In this document: positions 1 through 12,600 of the stretch, piece after piece | Layout of the letters: every line of letters begins with the position of its first letter | Numbering within the stretch: position 1 is the first letter of the stretch | Origin: Protonemura montana | Taxonomy: Eukaryota; Arthropoda; Insecta; Plecoptera; Nemouridae | Direction: 5' to 3' | Assembly: GCA_947568835.1 (NCBI GenBank) | Contig: OX387606.1 | Coordinates: forward strand, 7,192,001 to 7,256,000 | DNA: 64,000 bases | Made by a program: the position numbers and the translations under genes | The notes under the pieces: model-generated | Databases searched by the model: none | Told to the model about the DNA's origin: nothing | What the model saw: only the letters and a program-made list of their open reading frames with translations

Positions 1-1103
1 AGGAGATGGAATATCTGGACAGAGTGGTTGCAGGTATATTATTGAAATTGTTATGAAGAAGTTTACCATGCGTAAATCATGCTCATTGAAAACACTAGCT
101 GCCCATTTAGTACACTGATAGCCTACTTTAGCCAGTGAATTGTCCCGTAAAAACCCAAAAGTAAAGGCTAAAAGAGAAAATAAATTCTAAAATCAAATGC
201 ATCTCAAAAATTATATGTACAAATAGCTCAGTTGTTTAGAGCAGTGCTCCAAAAAGCATAAAAAATAAAATATGCAAGATATCGTGCAACGTAAAAATAC
301 GAATTAACATATAAAGGTAATTTTTTACATTTTTATTTGTGTTTGATATTTTACAATGAGTATAAATAAGCAAAGAAAAATTACAACAAATTCCCTCATG
401 AGCCTTGGGTTGTGTGTGGGAAAGGTTCACTCATTTCTTATTAACTTAGTTAGTTGTTTCCTTCAAGATGGAGAGAGATTAGCTATGACAATCGATTGAT
501 TGGGGACCATGCACTCGATTTCAACTGACATTAAAAGATGCAGTTACTCACAAGGAAATAAAATCAAAATTATTAAGGTATATGTTTGTTTCTAGAAACT
601 CTTCGGAAGTACCCTCCACTGTCTGGATTGACTCGTATCTGCAATACCGCGTACACTCTGCCGGAGTCAGGAGGTGTCGTCCTAAAACCAGGTGCTCAGA
701 TCGTCGTCCCGGTGTACGCGATCCACCACGACCCCCGCTACTATCCTGACTCGCACGTCTTCGATCCTGACCGCTTTACGAAGGAAGAGAAGGCGAAACG
801 GACTCCCTACACCTACATGCCGTTCGGAGAAGGTCCAAGGATATGCATTGGTAAGATCGTATCAAAACCAGTTTGTAGAACGTGGCCGGGGATGTTGAAA
901 TCAGTTTGTACATTTGTTTTTCCAAATTGCTTTCAGGTTTGCGTTTTGGACTCATGCAGGTGAAAATTGGTCTCATCAGTCTACTAAAGAAATACGAGTT
1001 TGAAATTTCTTCGAAGACCGTTGTGCCTATAGTATTTGACCCCAAACTGTTTCTTTTGGAGTCTAAGGATGGAATTCTGTTGAAAGTGAATCGGAGATTC
1101 TAA
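1..1103 (+). CDS. Cytochrome P450, CYP6-like, 3' exons of copy A (partial)
   Basis: Only the last exons are inside the window; the 5' part lies off the left edge. Exons are 1-33, 596-850 and 937-1103, all joined in phase 1 with GT-AG introns. They encode the end of the I-to-K region (EYLDRVVA), the K-helix ETLR (ExxR), the PDRF motif and the haem loop FGEGPRICIG with its cysteine thiolate ligand, then the C-terminal strands ending in NRRF and TAA. Copy C at 3791-6271 has the same exon lengths (255 and 167 nt), nearly the same protein, and similar introns and 3' flank, so the two are recent tandem duplicates. An AATAAA at 1192-1197 could serve as the polyadenylation signal. The family is ER-anchored and oxidises lipophilic substrates, often plant toxins or insecticides; the substrate here is unknown. 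No break is visible in the part seen. Confidence 0.85.
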
Positions 1104-1379
1104 AATAAGTGAACACATATTGTTATATCGAACGAGAAGTAGAACGTGAAACTATCCGTATATCGATCAAGAAGTTCATACATGTTTATTAAATAAATAT
1201 AAAAGCTATTAAAAATACATTAAAATTCATAAAAATTTATTCACAATAGAACACTTTGGTATGTTTAACGATTTTTGATTAAATGAGCGTAGCGAAGGTT
1301 ATGTTTAAATAACCAATAAGAGCGAAATGTGTAAGGTATCTATCAGGATCAGGCCAAATAAAAAAAAAAAAAAACGCGA
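1104..1379 (+). other. Duplicated 3' flank of P450 copies A and C
   Basis: The first 250-280 bases after the stop of copy A are clearly similar to those after copy C (6272-6545). Shared landmarks include GCTATTAAAAATACATTAAA, the GAGCGTAGCGAAGGTTAT motif and TATCTATCAGGATCAGG. The duplicated block therefore extends past the gene. After the A-rich run at about 1359-1374 the two diverge and a LINE fragment begins on the A side. Confidence 0.75.
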
Positions 1380-1860
1380 ACAAGTAAATATGCCAATGCT
1401 TAAAATTGCTTGTAACGCAAGCATACAATCTTTAATAAGCTATAGAATATTGGTGTGGGGCGGTGGAACAGAGGCAAAAAAGGTGTTTATCTCCCAAAAT
1501 AGTGCAATAGTAAAAATGTTAAAAAATGCAGGACGAAGACGACTATGCCGACCGTTTTTTAAAGATGTATACATATTGACAGCTCCGTGCATTTACATTT
1601 TAACCGTTTTACTATTCGTGAAGGACCAGCCCAAGCATTTGAAGCAAAACAAAGACGTACATGGACGAAACACAAGAAATAAGAACAACCTGCGACCAGG
1701 AAATAGTAAAACTACCATCGGAAGTTAAGAACTGCAGCACATGGGGCATATCCTTTCCAACAGCCTGTCCCATAGTCTCAAGAAAGAAGACACGAAAAAA
1801 TCCGATTTTAAAACTAAGGTCATAGCACAGACGAGTTTTCAAATAGGGACATGTGCACTT
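1380..1860 (+). mobile_element. Non-LTR retrotransposon (LINE) fragment, 3' end of reverse transcriptase ORF
   Basis: A frame over 1327-1728 reads ...SYRILVWGGG...VFISQNSAIVKML...RRLCRPFFKDVYILTAPCIYI, then a YNTR-like segment (HGRNTRNKNNL). This is the layout of the region after the RT palm in CR1/Jockey-like LINEs: an (Y)GI(L/I)xWG motif, 'LQKKAVR', 'LFK..KILTL..IYI' and 'H.Y.TR'. The start of the frame is P450 3' flank and does not belong to the element. Only the last part of the ORF remains and several consensus residues are lost, so this is a dead, 5'-truncated copy. A related fragment lies at 16378-17095. Confidence 0.65.
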
Positions 1861-2596
1861 GTAAATGTATATACTGCAAAGAGGAATAGTTTAATTATAG
1901 TTTTTAATCTTTGACGAAATTCTATGTTTGCAAGTTAATGTTTTACATCTTGAAAAACTTATCACTTATTGAAAGACGTGTATATCATCATGTACAATGA
2001 ATGTGAATATAAATACAAATATAAAAAATCAACTAAAAATCACAACTCACACACAAAAATGATTTTTTTTTCCGGGGTAAGTGAAATTGAATATTTCGCT
2101 CCGCGCGCTTCGCTCAAAAAAAATCAAACATACCTGGGCTTTGCTTAGAGTCTATGATTTTTCAGAGTTCGTGTTAGCTAATTAACTTCAAGAACTTTTC
2201 CTATCCGTACAGCACTTGTTGTGTACAGCACTCACAGCTGTTGCGTACAGCACTCACAAGTTGTGAGTGGTAATTTATATACCATTATTTTTGTATCAAG
2301 TACAAATTTTTCAGAATCTGACTCCTGGCTGATACGTAGGTGTCCAATCGTTCATTAAGGACACAGAAGCTTAAATGGGCCATTAATATTGTCTAGGTTA
2401 GATAGGTAATTTGTAGACGTGAAATCACAACAAATCATGTACCCAGGCCACAGGGCAAAAACTTGTGCACTACCTTCATAGCCTAGGGACATTTAAAAAT
2501 AATCATTTTATAGTACGTTTCATAGTGAACCTTTGAGAGAGGTGCACAAGAACGGATAAAATTAGTGTAGCTGCCCGGCAAGAGTCAAACGATTCA
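1861..2596. other. Spacer between P450 copies A and B
   Basis: AT-rich spacer without a credible gene. It holds three spaced copies of GTACAGCACT (2207-2216, 2223-2232, 2245-2254) and a 19-bp palindrome at 2251-2269 with arms CACTCACAA and TTGTGAGTG around one G. The bases just before 2597 correspond to the 5' flank of pseudogene B. No other structure is seen. Confidence 0.5.
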
Positions 2597-3246
2597 ATGG
2601 CGTTCGTAACCAATTGGTGGTCCGTGGATCTAGTGACATAATTTGTTGCAATTTTCACGTTGGTCTATCTCTACTTCAAGATATTTCTCTACCGCCAATG
2701 GGCAAATCGCGGCGTCCCGTTCGTGGAGCCGGCGTTCCATTCGGCAACTTGCGAGACGTGTTCCTGTTTAGTCGCCAAGTTGGCGATGTCTACACCGACG
2801 TCTACAACGAACTCAAGGGGAAGAAATTCGGGGGATTTTTCCAGCTGCACGCACCTACCCTGCTTATACGCCATCCCAACATCATCAAGGCGGTTTTGGT
2901 CAAAGATTTCGCAAGTTTTCAAGATTGTGGGATTTACCACGACAAAGAAAACGATCCAACATTCGAAAAATAGGTAGGGATTTTTTTAAACGAAACCTGT
3001 TTGGACAGATTGGATTGTTTATGATGTTTTACGTTCCTTTTCTGGCTGAATTGACAAAATGGGGCAACACCCCGAAAGCCGTGTCGAGTTTCTTTATTAA
3101 CGCGGTACAGGAAACTGTGGCCTATCGAGAGAAAAATGAAGTGACACGCAACGACTTCATGCAGTTGCTGATACTGTTGAAAAACAGAGAATCCGTTGAT
3201 GACACTGAACGTGGCGACGTGAAGGAGACGGGTGATTTGAGTTGTT
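2597..3246 (+). pseudogene. Cytochrome P450 pseudogene, 5' exon only (copy B)
   Basis: Begins ATG GCG TTC with the same MAF.TNWWS.DLVT start as the intact copy C but meets a TAA at codon 15. It later lacks one base relative to C in the proline-rich hinge (near 2736). The stretch matching C from about 4152 to 4420 (helix C WxxxR and the region after it) is deleted, joining KENDP to the RDFFKRN segment. The rest follows C up to ...GDVKETGD, where C has its first splice donor. No exon equivalent to C exons 2-4 lies between here and 3790, so this is an orphan, multiply broken 5' exon. Nucleotide similarity to C is still high, suggesting that it arose in the same expansion that produced A and C. 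Confidence 0.9.
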
Positions 3247-3790
3247 AAGTATTTTCCCACTCCCAACTCCAAAGTCCAAATCGTATGTGAATTACTGGTC
3301 GATTCGATCGTTTGAATATGGTGAGTTGCTATTGTTATTTATTTTTTAAGAAATTACCGAAGTCACTCTTGTAGAAAACGGTAGATTTTGGATGGAAAAT
3401 GCAGCGTGTGCGCTGAATATTTGCAACAAAAAAACGAGCGTAAGCATACATTAGAATGGTTAATGTTTGTTGTGGGTAAATATAAAATAGGTCATAATAT
3501 AAACAAACGCTGGAGTTGTATCTGTTTAAAAATTGTTCCACTTCTTTCAAGCAAGAGATATCGATGAGATATGCAAGCAAGTGTATGTTGCGATATTGCC
3601 AATTGCGATAAGTATGATCTGATCAAATATGACAACTGATGAAGTACGATTAAGCCGAGCCTCTTTACTCTTTTCTGTTGTACAAGACGTGCCGCACACT
3701 TTTTGAAAATCGTTTGTGAGTACGCTGTGCCAAGTGGATAAAAGTTTAAAAAGAAACTAAATCGGTTTGACACCTCTCAGAACACATTCA
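3247..3790. other. 5' flank of P450 copy C
   Basis: About 540 bases of AT-rich sequence between pseudogene B and the ATG of copy C. It must hold the promoter and 5' UTR of copy C, but I cannot point to a convincing TATA box or initiator. No coding signal is present. Confidence 0.4.
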
Positions 3791-6271
3791 ATGGCATTTT
3801 TAACAAATTGGTGGTCTCTGGACTTGGTGACAATTTTGATCGCCGCTCCGACTTTGGTCTACCTCTACTTCAAGATATTTCTCTACCGCCACTGGGCAAA
3901 TCGCGGCGTCCCGTTCGTGAAGCCGACATTTCCATTCGGCAACTTGCGAGACGTGTTCCTGTTTCGTCGCCAAGTTGGCGATGTCTACACCGACGTCTAC
4001 AACGAACTCGAGAGGAAGAAATTCGGGGGATTTTTCCAGCTGCACGCACCTACCCTGCTTATACGCCATCCCGACATCATCAAGGCGATTTTGGTCAAAG
4101 ATTTCGCATGTTTTCAAGATCGTGGGATTTATCACGACGAAGAAAACGATGCAATATCGAATCATTTGTTCCTGATGGGTGGGCCAAAGTGGAAAGTGCT
4201 GCGCTCGAAATTGACTCCGACTTTCACTTCTGGGAAAATGAAGATGATGTTTAAGACGGTCGCTAAGTGTGGCTTGGATTTGAGCTTGTGTGTAGAAGAA
4301 AACCTCGCCCGGGGGTATATTGTGGAAATGCAAGACATTTTGGCGAGGTACACGATCGATGTAATAGCCTCGTGTGCTTTCGGCATCGAATGTAATTGTC
4401 TCAAAGATCCAGACGCTGAATTCCGAAATGCGGGCAGAAATTACTTTAAACGAAACTTAATCGGACAGATCGGCAAGTTTATGCTGGTCTTGACACCGTC
4501 GCTGGCTGCCTTGACGAAATGGGGCAACACGCCGAGGAGTGTGGAGCGTTTCTTTATCAAAGCAGTTCAGGACACTGTCGATTATCGAGAGAGAAATGGT
4601 GTGACACGGAATGATTTTATGCAGTTGTTGATATTGTTGAAAAGCAGGGGAACCGTTGACGAAAATGAACTTGGCGACGGTAAAGAAATAGGTGGGTGGA
4701 AGTGGCATTGCTTGGGAGAAATGATGGTTAAGTGTGATGCATGGAAGTGAATGAGTTTACTCAACGAGAATGCAAGGAGGACCACAAATATGAAAATTCT
4801 AAACCTTCATCAAACAAAAAACGATTTGAGTTTTAGAATACGCCGCTTTCAGCTTTCAGCTTTGGCCTCCTAAGTTCTGCGTCAGCTGGTACTCTAGGTC
4901 AGTTGGAAAGTTTTAAATCGGTTAATCCACCCTTTTAAGTGTACTTCAAACTGCGCAGACCCTTCGAGGAGGATCGACATGGACGATGTAGCCGCTCAAG
5001 CGTTCATCTTCTTCCTCGCTGGCTTCGAGACGTCGTCGGCGACGATGGCGTTCTGTCTCTATGAGCTGGCCACCAATCCAGACTTACAGCGACGTCTGCG
5101 CACAGAGATCGACACCGAACTGGCCAAGTGCGGCGGCGTCGTTACGTACGACGCCATACAGGAGATGGAATATCTGGACAGAGTGGTTGCAGGTATATTA
5201 TTGAAATGGTTATGAAGTAGTTTACCATGCGTAAATCATGCTCATTGAAAACACTAGCTGCCCATTTAGTACATAGATAGCCTACCTTAGCCAGTAAATT
5301 GTCCCGTGAAAACCCCAAAAGTAAAGGCTAAAAGAGAAAATAAACTCCAAAATCAAATTCATCTCAGAAATTATATGTACAAATAGCTCAATTGCTTAGA
5401 GCAGTGAACCAATATAGAGTTCCTAACATAAAAAAGAAAATACGCAAAACATCGTGCAACGTCAAAGTACGAAAACTTATAAAGGTAATTTTTTAAAATT
5501 TTTTTCGTGTTTGATATTTTACAAATAGTATAAAAAGGCAAAGAAAAATTACAACAAATTCCCTCATGAGCCTTGGGTTGTGTGTGGGAAAAATTCACTC
5601 ATTTTTTATTAACTTAGTTAGTTGTTTCCTTCAAGATGGAGAGAGATTGGCTATGACAATCGATTGATTGGGGACCATGCACTCGATTTCAACTGACATT
5701 AAAAGATGCAGTTACTCACAAGGAAATAAAATCAAAATTATTAAGGTATATGTTTGTTTCTAGAAACTCTTCGGAAGTACCCTCCACTGTCTGGATTGAC
5801 TCGTATCTGCAACACCGCGTACACTCTGCCGGAGTCAGGAGGTGTCGTCCTGCAACCAGGAGCTCAGATCGTCGTCCCGGTGTACTCGATCCACCACGAC
5901 CCCCGCTACTATCCTGACTCGCACATCTTCGATCCTGACCGCTTTACGAAGGAAGAGAAGGCGAAACGGACTCCCTACACCTACATGCCGTTCGGAGAAG
6001 GTCCAAGGATATGCATTGGTAAGATCGTATCAAAACCAGTTTGTAGAACGTGGCCGGGGATGTTGAAATCAGTTTGTACATTTGTTATTCCAAATTGCTT
6101 TCAGGTTTGCGTTTTGGACTCATGCAGGTGAAAATTGGTCTCATCAGTCTACTAAAGAAATACGAGTTTGAAATTTCTACGAAGACCGTCGTGCCTATAG
6201 TATTTGACCCCAAACGGTTTCTTTTGGAGTCTAAGGATGGAATTCTGTTGAAAGTGAATCGGAGGTTCTAA
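3791..6271 (+). CDS. Cytochrome P450, CYP6-like, complete four-exon gene (copy C)
   Basis: Exons 3791-4679, 4959-5192, 5764-6018 and 6105-6271 all join in phase 1 and give 514 residues, the usual length for microsomal insect P450s. The first ATG is chosen because pseudogene B starts at the same place. Visible parts are a hydrophobic signal-anchor (about residues 12-30), a proline-rich hinge (VPFVKPTFPFG), helix C WKVLR (W134, R138), the I-helix AGFETS oxygen-binding motif (317-322), K-helix ETLR (E375, R378), the PDRF motif and the haem loop FGEGPRICIG with Cys458. It is a haem monooxygenase held on the ER by its N-terminus and fed electrons by P450 reductase. CYP6 members commonly act on plant allelochemicals and insecticides; the substrate is unknown. 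It converges on the large - strand gene at 6638. Confidence 0.93.
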
Positions 6272-6637
6272 AATAAGTGAACACATATTTTTATATCGAA
6301 CAATAAGTGGAAAGTGAAACTATTCGTATTTACTATCCATCAATACATACAAACGTATATATCTAAAAAAATAAGAGCTATTAAAAATACATTAAAATTC
6401 ATAAAAATTTATTTACAATAGAACACTTTGGTATGTTTAACGATTATTTGTTAAAAGAGCGTAGCGAAGGTTATATTTAAATAACCGATGATAAGGGCAA
6501 AATGTGTATGGTATTGGTATCTATCAGGATCAGGCTAAATAAAAATGTAAAAAAAAAGTTTAGATTTTACAATTATATAAAATCTTAGAATGGCAAAAGC
6601 CCCAAATGGCTTAATAATTTCCCGTGACCTTGACACC
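6272..6637. other. Convergent 3' ends of P450 C and the NACHT-ankyrin gene
   Basis: Only 366 bases separate the two stop codons. They are AT-rich and carry candidate polyadenylation signals for both strands: AATAAG near 6370 on + and TTTATT near 6409 (AATAAA on -). The left 270 bases duplicate the flank of copy A. The two 3' UTRs may overlap. Confidence 0.45.
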
Positions 6638-9600
6638 CTAGTTCAAGTTGACGTCACCCCCATGCTTCCTAAACAACGACACTACCGACGCCGACGCCTT
6701 CTGACATGCGTAGTACAACTCCGACTGACCATCCCTATTAAGCCGATTAATAAGATCGCTTCTAGCCACGTGGTCGTCGCCAAACCCATCGAGGATTGCG
6801 TTCAAAACGTCGATCTTACTCCAGTAGATGGCCTCGTGCATGACGGTCGCCTCTTCGCGATGCACTCGTCCAAGAAGATCGCTGCCCTCTTTTACCAAAA
6901 GCCTCACCACTGCTACGTGGCCTTTGTGCGACGCTTGCATCAGCGCCGACCTGCCGTTCGAGTCGAAGCTATTGATGATCTCCATCTTTAGTAAAGGGTC
7001 GTGTGCCAAGCTATCTAGAGTCTGCTTTACTTTGGGCAAAGAGCCCACGAATGCGGCTTCGTGAAGAGCGACTTGTTTTCGTGCCTTGTCACATACGGAC
7101 GCGTCACCGCCTTGACCGATCAGATATCCCGTAAGATGTGCGTTACCCTTATACGCCGCGATGAGCAACGCAGAGCGGCCGTACTCATCGCAGCTGTTGA
7201 TGAGGTGCGATTTCGCTTGGAGGTCGTCGCCGAAACTGTCAACGATCGCTCTCACCACGGAGATGTGGGCTTTTTCACACGCCCGATGCAACGAGTGGAG
7301 GCGATCGCCTGATCGACGGTGACTCGGGTCACACCCATGGCTGATGAGGAGTGCGACGACGTCGGTGTGTCCACTCCAAGCGGCGAGGTGTAAAGGTGTT
7401 GGCAGGTCGGAACAATCATAGATGTTGTACGAGTTAAGCAACTGCAGTTTACCGTCGTTGTCTTCGCCAAAAGAGTCGATGATTGACCGTACTTTGGCCG
7501 TGTAACCTTGACAACAAGCGTCGTGGAAAGCGATGTCTCTGGAGGCTCGCTCCTTTGTGGCGACGTCGCCTCCATGGTGGATGAGAAGGTCGGCGATGGC
7601 TTCATTTGCTTTGTAGGAGGCGATGTAGACAGCCGAGAAGCCGCGCGCGTTCGGCCTATTGATGTACTCGAGCTTCTGCGCCTTGCGTTCAACCGCGAAA
7701 CTATCCACCATGGCAAGCACTACCCCCTCGTGTTCTTCGTCACACGCCTCGTGGAGCGCCGAGTGCTGGGTGGAGGCGTTGGCCGGGGCTTCGGACACGT
7801 CTCCATACTGCCTTGCGAGGAACTTGACCACTTCGGTCTTGCCCTTCGCCGCGGCGGTGTACAGCGCGCACTCGCCGCGGAAGTCCAAGGTGTTGATGAA
7901 ATTCATCTTTGCCTCGGTATTTTCGCCAAAACTGTTGACGATGGCTTCAACAACCCCAAGGTGGCCCTCTGAACACGCTTCGTGGAGAGCGGTCTTCTTC
8001 GATCCTGGATTATATTTCGTAACATCGGCACCTTTGCTGATAAGATATTCAACCATGTCTGCATGGCCGTGGCATGCTGCGTCGTAGAGGGGGGTGTGTC
8101 CGTTGACGCTCGCATGGCTGATGTACTCGAGCAGAGCGTCCGCGTCGTTGCCGAGGCATTCCAGGAGTTGTTTGGCCGCAAGAAGGTGGCCCCTTTCGCA
8201 CGCCTTGTGCAGAGGAGAGCGCCTGCTGCATAGGTCGGTGCTTCTGAGGAGAGCTCCTTCGTCGAAAAGGTAGGCTATCAACTCTTCATGTTCGAGAGCA
8301 TTGTCCAAAACGGATTCGCCGTACACGTCTATCTGCCGAACAAAGCGTTGTTTGGCCTCGTGGTCGTCGCCGAATCTTTCCAAAAGAGCCCTGACCACTG
8401 ACATTTGCCCTTTATCACAGGCATAATTCAAACACGAGACGTGTAGAGTTGGCTGAATGTTACAGCCTTTGATGATGAGGTATTCGGCAATGGCAGGGAA
8501 GCCACCTCGAATAGCAATGGCCAACGAAGACCACGAAAGTCTTGGCATTATACTGTTAATAGTTTCAAGCATGGCGGCATTGTCATTTTCAAGCTTTTCA
8601 ACGATCGCTTTCACGGCTAGCAAATCACCTACCCTACAAGCTTCATGTAGAGCTGATTGATTGATGCCTGCGTCCTTCGCTCGAGAGTCTCCTCCTTTGC
8701 GTACAAGGAAGTCAGCAACGTACAGTTGTTTTTGGTATGCAGCAGCGGACACGCTTGTGTACCCTTGGACGTTGCGACTGTCGATGTACGCCTTCCTCGC
8801 TGCCCCGTCTTGCCCGAAAAGCTTCATCAGCACGTTGACCACGGAAGTGCGTCCCTCCTTTGCGGCGATGATCAACGCCGAGTCGTACTCGCGACTAGCG
8901 TTGTACAAGTCACCGCCTTCATTCACGAGGAACTCGACCACCGGAAAGAAATCTTTTTCAGCCGCGATATAGATCGGCGATTTTCTCATCCTGTTGAAAC
9001 TATTGATGAACGACAGTTTGGCTTCAGTGTTATTGCCGAAACTACGTACAAGCGACTGCACGACTGTCAAGTAGCCTTTCTCACAAGCCTTGTGCAAGGG
9101 AGTGTCTGCGAAGCCGACGTTGACGCAGTCAACAGCGCTGCCGTGGCTGATCAGGTAGTCGACGATCTGCGAGTGGCCGTAAACGGCAGCGGCAAAAAGT
9201 GCTGTTCGCCCACTGGAATCTACACTGTGGATGTATTCTAATTTTGCGTCCTTGTCGTCTCCGAAACTCTCGACGAGTATTTTCACCACTGGCAGTTGCC
9301 CGTAGAAGCTACATGCCGTCTGAAGGGCGGTTTCCGGATTCCGTGTCGCAATATCCACTCCCAGACCGATGAGAAAGCGTAGGATATCCGTCCATCCACA
9401 ATCAGCCACGTAGTAGAGTGCAGCATTTCCCCAAAAGTCGTTCGAGTTGATGAACTCCAGGCGCTGCACACTGTCTGTGACTGCACCGACAAGCGCCTTG
9501 ACGACCGCCGTGTGCCCCCGTTTGCACGCCATGTGGAGAGGAAAGGTGTTGGCCATACCGATGTACTTGGTGAAGTTGGCGCCTCTGCCGATAAGAAACT

Positions 9601-12600
9601 CAACCAGTTCTATTTGGCCGAAAGCCGCGGCCATGGTGATCATTGTCGTATGGTCGTACGGAATAAGAAAGTCAACGGGAACACCCAAGTTTAACAGTGT
9701 CGTAACAGAGTTAATAAACCCGTATGAAGACACGACAATTAACATAATGAAGAGCTTGGTTATTTTTTCGTTGAGTATCAACACGTTGTGGCTCACGTTG
9801 ACGCTCGAAAGAAGCGCGTCGACAGCTTTGAGCATGATCGCGCCACCATCTTTGTCTACTTGCAGAAGTATTTCAACAGCGTCCCACGATTCTGTTTTGA
9901 ACGCTAACTGCAAAGGGCTTAAACCGAGGACTGCGTCGGTGATACCGACGTCGACGCCATCTAGTGCCAGAATAAATTCGGCTAAATGCTGTTGCCGAGG
10001 TCCTACGAGCGTGCGGTACTTCTCTTTTATGATATTCACGTCAGTTGTGATTAAACCTTCCATTTCAGAGTTGAAGCCGATTGCCGCTGCCAAATGGAGA
10101 ACCGTTCGCCCTCCCTTATCGGGTGCGTTGAGATCACACCCGAAGTCGATCAACGTCTCCATGTCCCGCCGGTTGTTGCTCAAGACTGAGTTGTGAAGAG
10201 CACAGCCTTTGGCGAGGAGCCGGTCGAACAGGGTTCGGACCACCTGAAAATTGGCGTCGTACAGGCGTGAGTCGATCAAGTCGCGTGCGTCAGCGAAATG
10301 TTGGGACAACCACAGAGCGGTGAAATATTCTGCGAACGTGCGATGCACGAAATGTGGCTGGCCGTTGGTAACGCTGTGAATGATCCCGGTCTTGTCTTTC
10401 CCGTCCTGGACCTTCTTAAGAAACTTGGTTGCCTTCTTCACGATCTTGTCCCTAGCCTTGAGGGCGCTCAAGTCAGCGTCGGAGAGCAGAAGAACCAGCG
10501 ATGCGTGCATGTGATTCTTGATAAACATTTCGCGGATGTCTTCCATCGCGCCCTCGTTGTTAGCCAAGTTTGACGCGAACACCTTGTTCGCGTACACATT
10601 AAGCTTCTTCCTGACGAACTTCTCGAAGAGATCAAGGAGATTCAAGTGGTCTCGCACCAGCACCGAGGTGTCATTCGCTAGATTCAGAGCACAGTCTTTG
10701 AAGATCTCCGCCACCATCATCGTCTGCAAGGGTATGCCCATGAACTGTCTCTCATCATCATTCATTGAGATCTTCACGGCGCCAACGAACTCCTCGATTC
10801 GAGCGTCCAAGGCTGCGTCCGAAAAGCCGTGGGAGCCGCAGGGAGAATTATTCCAGAAAGTCTTCACGAACGCTATCTGATCTGTCAAGGAGAACGGCAA
10901 CAAGTGGAACGCGATGGTTGACAAGTGGCGCTCCAACTTGTCTCTCATCGAGTGTCGAGAGGTGATCCACACTTTGTCCACTTTGGTCTCGAGCAAATCC
11001 GTGATCAGCGCACATCCTAAATCACAGTAGCTCGGGGCAATTTCATCGAAACCGTCCAATAAAACCACGGCTTTCCCCGAGCGCTCTAAACAAAGCCTAA
11101 ACAAAGATTTTTCCAGCGAGGATTTCTCGTTGACGCCGGTTGCAGCCATCAGAAAGTCAACGGCGTTAGTTTTGAGGCCAGTCATTTCCGCCCACAACTT
11201 CATGTGATCGCTGAGGTTGACGCGGACCACCAGGTGGTTGGGGTTGTCGCCCTTCGCTTGCATCGCAATGTGGTTCAGCAGTGTTGTCTTGCCCATGCCG
11301 GGCTCGGCTACGACAAGCACCACCCTCCCGGCCAAGTCGACGCTCACGGTTGGGTACTCGCCGGAGTCCAAGTGCTTTCTGAACAAATTCATTGTCGGCG
11401 TCACCGCCTTCCCATCTTCTTGAGGAACGCCGCGCAGCGACCAGATCCACTGCAGGTTGCCGTTCGGATACGCGTGGAACCAGTGGGCGATTCTATCACT
11501 CCTGCAGAAACCATCCAGCTCGTCCTGGCTCGGCTTGGAAGGCGACGTCTTGAAAACGCACCCAGCCGCCAGGTCGCGCAGCACGTCTGGGTCCGGCTCA
11601 TCACGTCTGGACACCACGTTGGCCACGTCCTCGGCAGATGCGCCCGTCAAGAGGATGGTACCAGAGGTCTGCGAGGCCAGGTAGCCTGGCACGAGCACGT
11701 CACTGCGCTGTAAGGTGCGCGGAATGTAGAAGGAAAACTCGGACTTTAAGGCGTCCAAGTCTTGTCCAATCGAGATCGCATCCCCGCTGAGAACGGCGCT
11801 GACCATTTGATCGTTTATCAAAATCGAGGAATGATCGATGCCATCTATCAAGTGTCTTATACTTGTACAATGTCCTTGCGAATCTAGGTCACGATTAAGA
11901 AATGCATTTCTGCAGTCGTCGTCCAGTTGCGACAAATACACGTTATCAGTGAATTCGCTAAAGTCGTTCCCTAGCTTAGCATCGCATATGATGGAAGCGC
12001 TAGCGTCGCGCTGAGCTGAAAGCAACACACACTTTTTCGCCGGGTATCTCGTCAGAGCACCGCACAGACGCTCGAAGAATCCAGGTGGCGGGGGCTCTGA
12101 CGTCGCGTGCACGAGACACAAACAGCCACGGTCTCCTTGAGTCCACACGGAAGTCACAGCCGCCTCGTCTGCCAGGAAACGTTCTAGTGTGAGGAAAACG
12201 CAAGACTTTGTTTTCCCGGAAAGTTCTTCTGCGTGAAAAGCGTGCAGAATTTTCGTGCAGCTCAACTTGAAGCTAGTCTTGTCAGTGATGACGCTGAGCA
12301 ACGATACGCTGCCCGCCAAATGTGATCCAAACAAATCAACAGACTTGGCGTCAAATTTCACGTTCAGTCGGTGAGACTTCTTTGCTTCTGCTGACAGAAA
12401 CTGGACTAATATTTGATTGACAATGTTGCTCTGCTGATCTAGCACGTGTGCGTTATGTTTGACACTCCACCACGCGTGAAACTCTTGGACCAGTTTGTCG
12501 ACGACGTCGACGACGTCTTCTCGCAAAACCTGTCTGCCGGTCATCAACTCTGAACGTCGTATCGTCGACGCCACTTCAGTGGTGAGAAGGGCGTCGAGGT

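Noticed and set aside
3767-3790. Upstream TTG extension of the P450 C frame
   Set aside because: Non-AUG start; the ATG at 3791 matches the start of pseudogene B and gives the normal family N-terminus.
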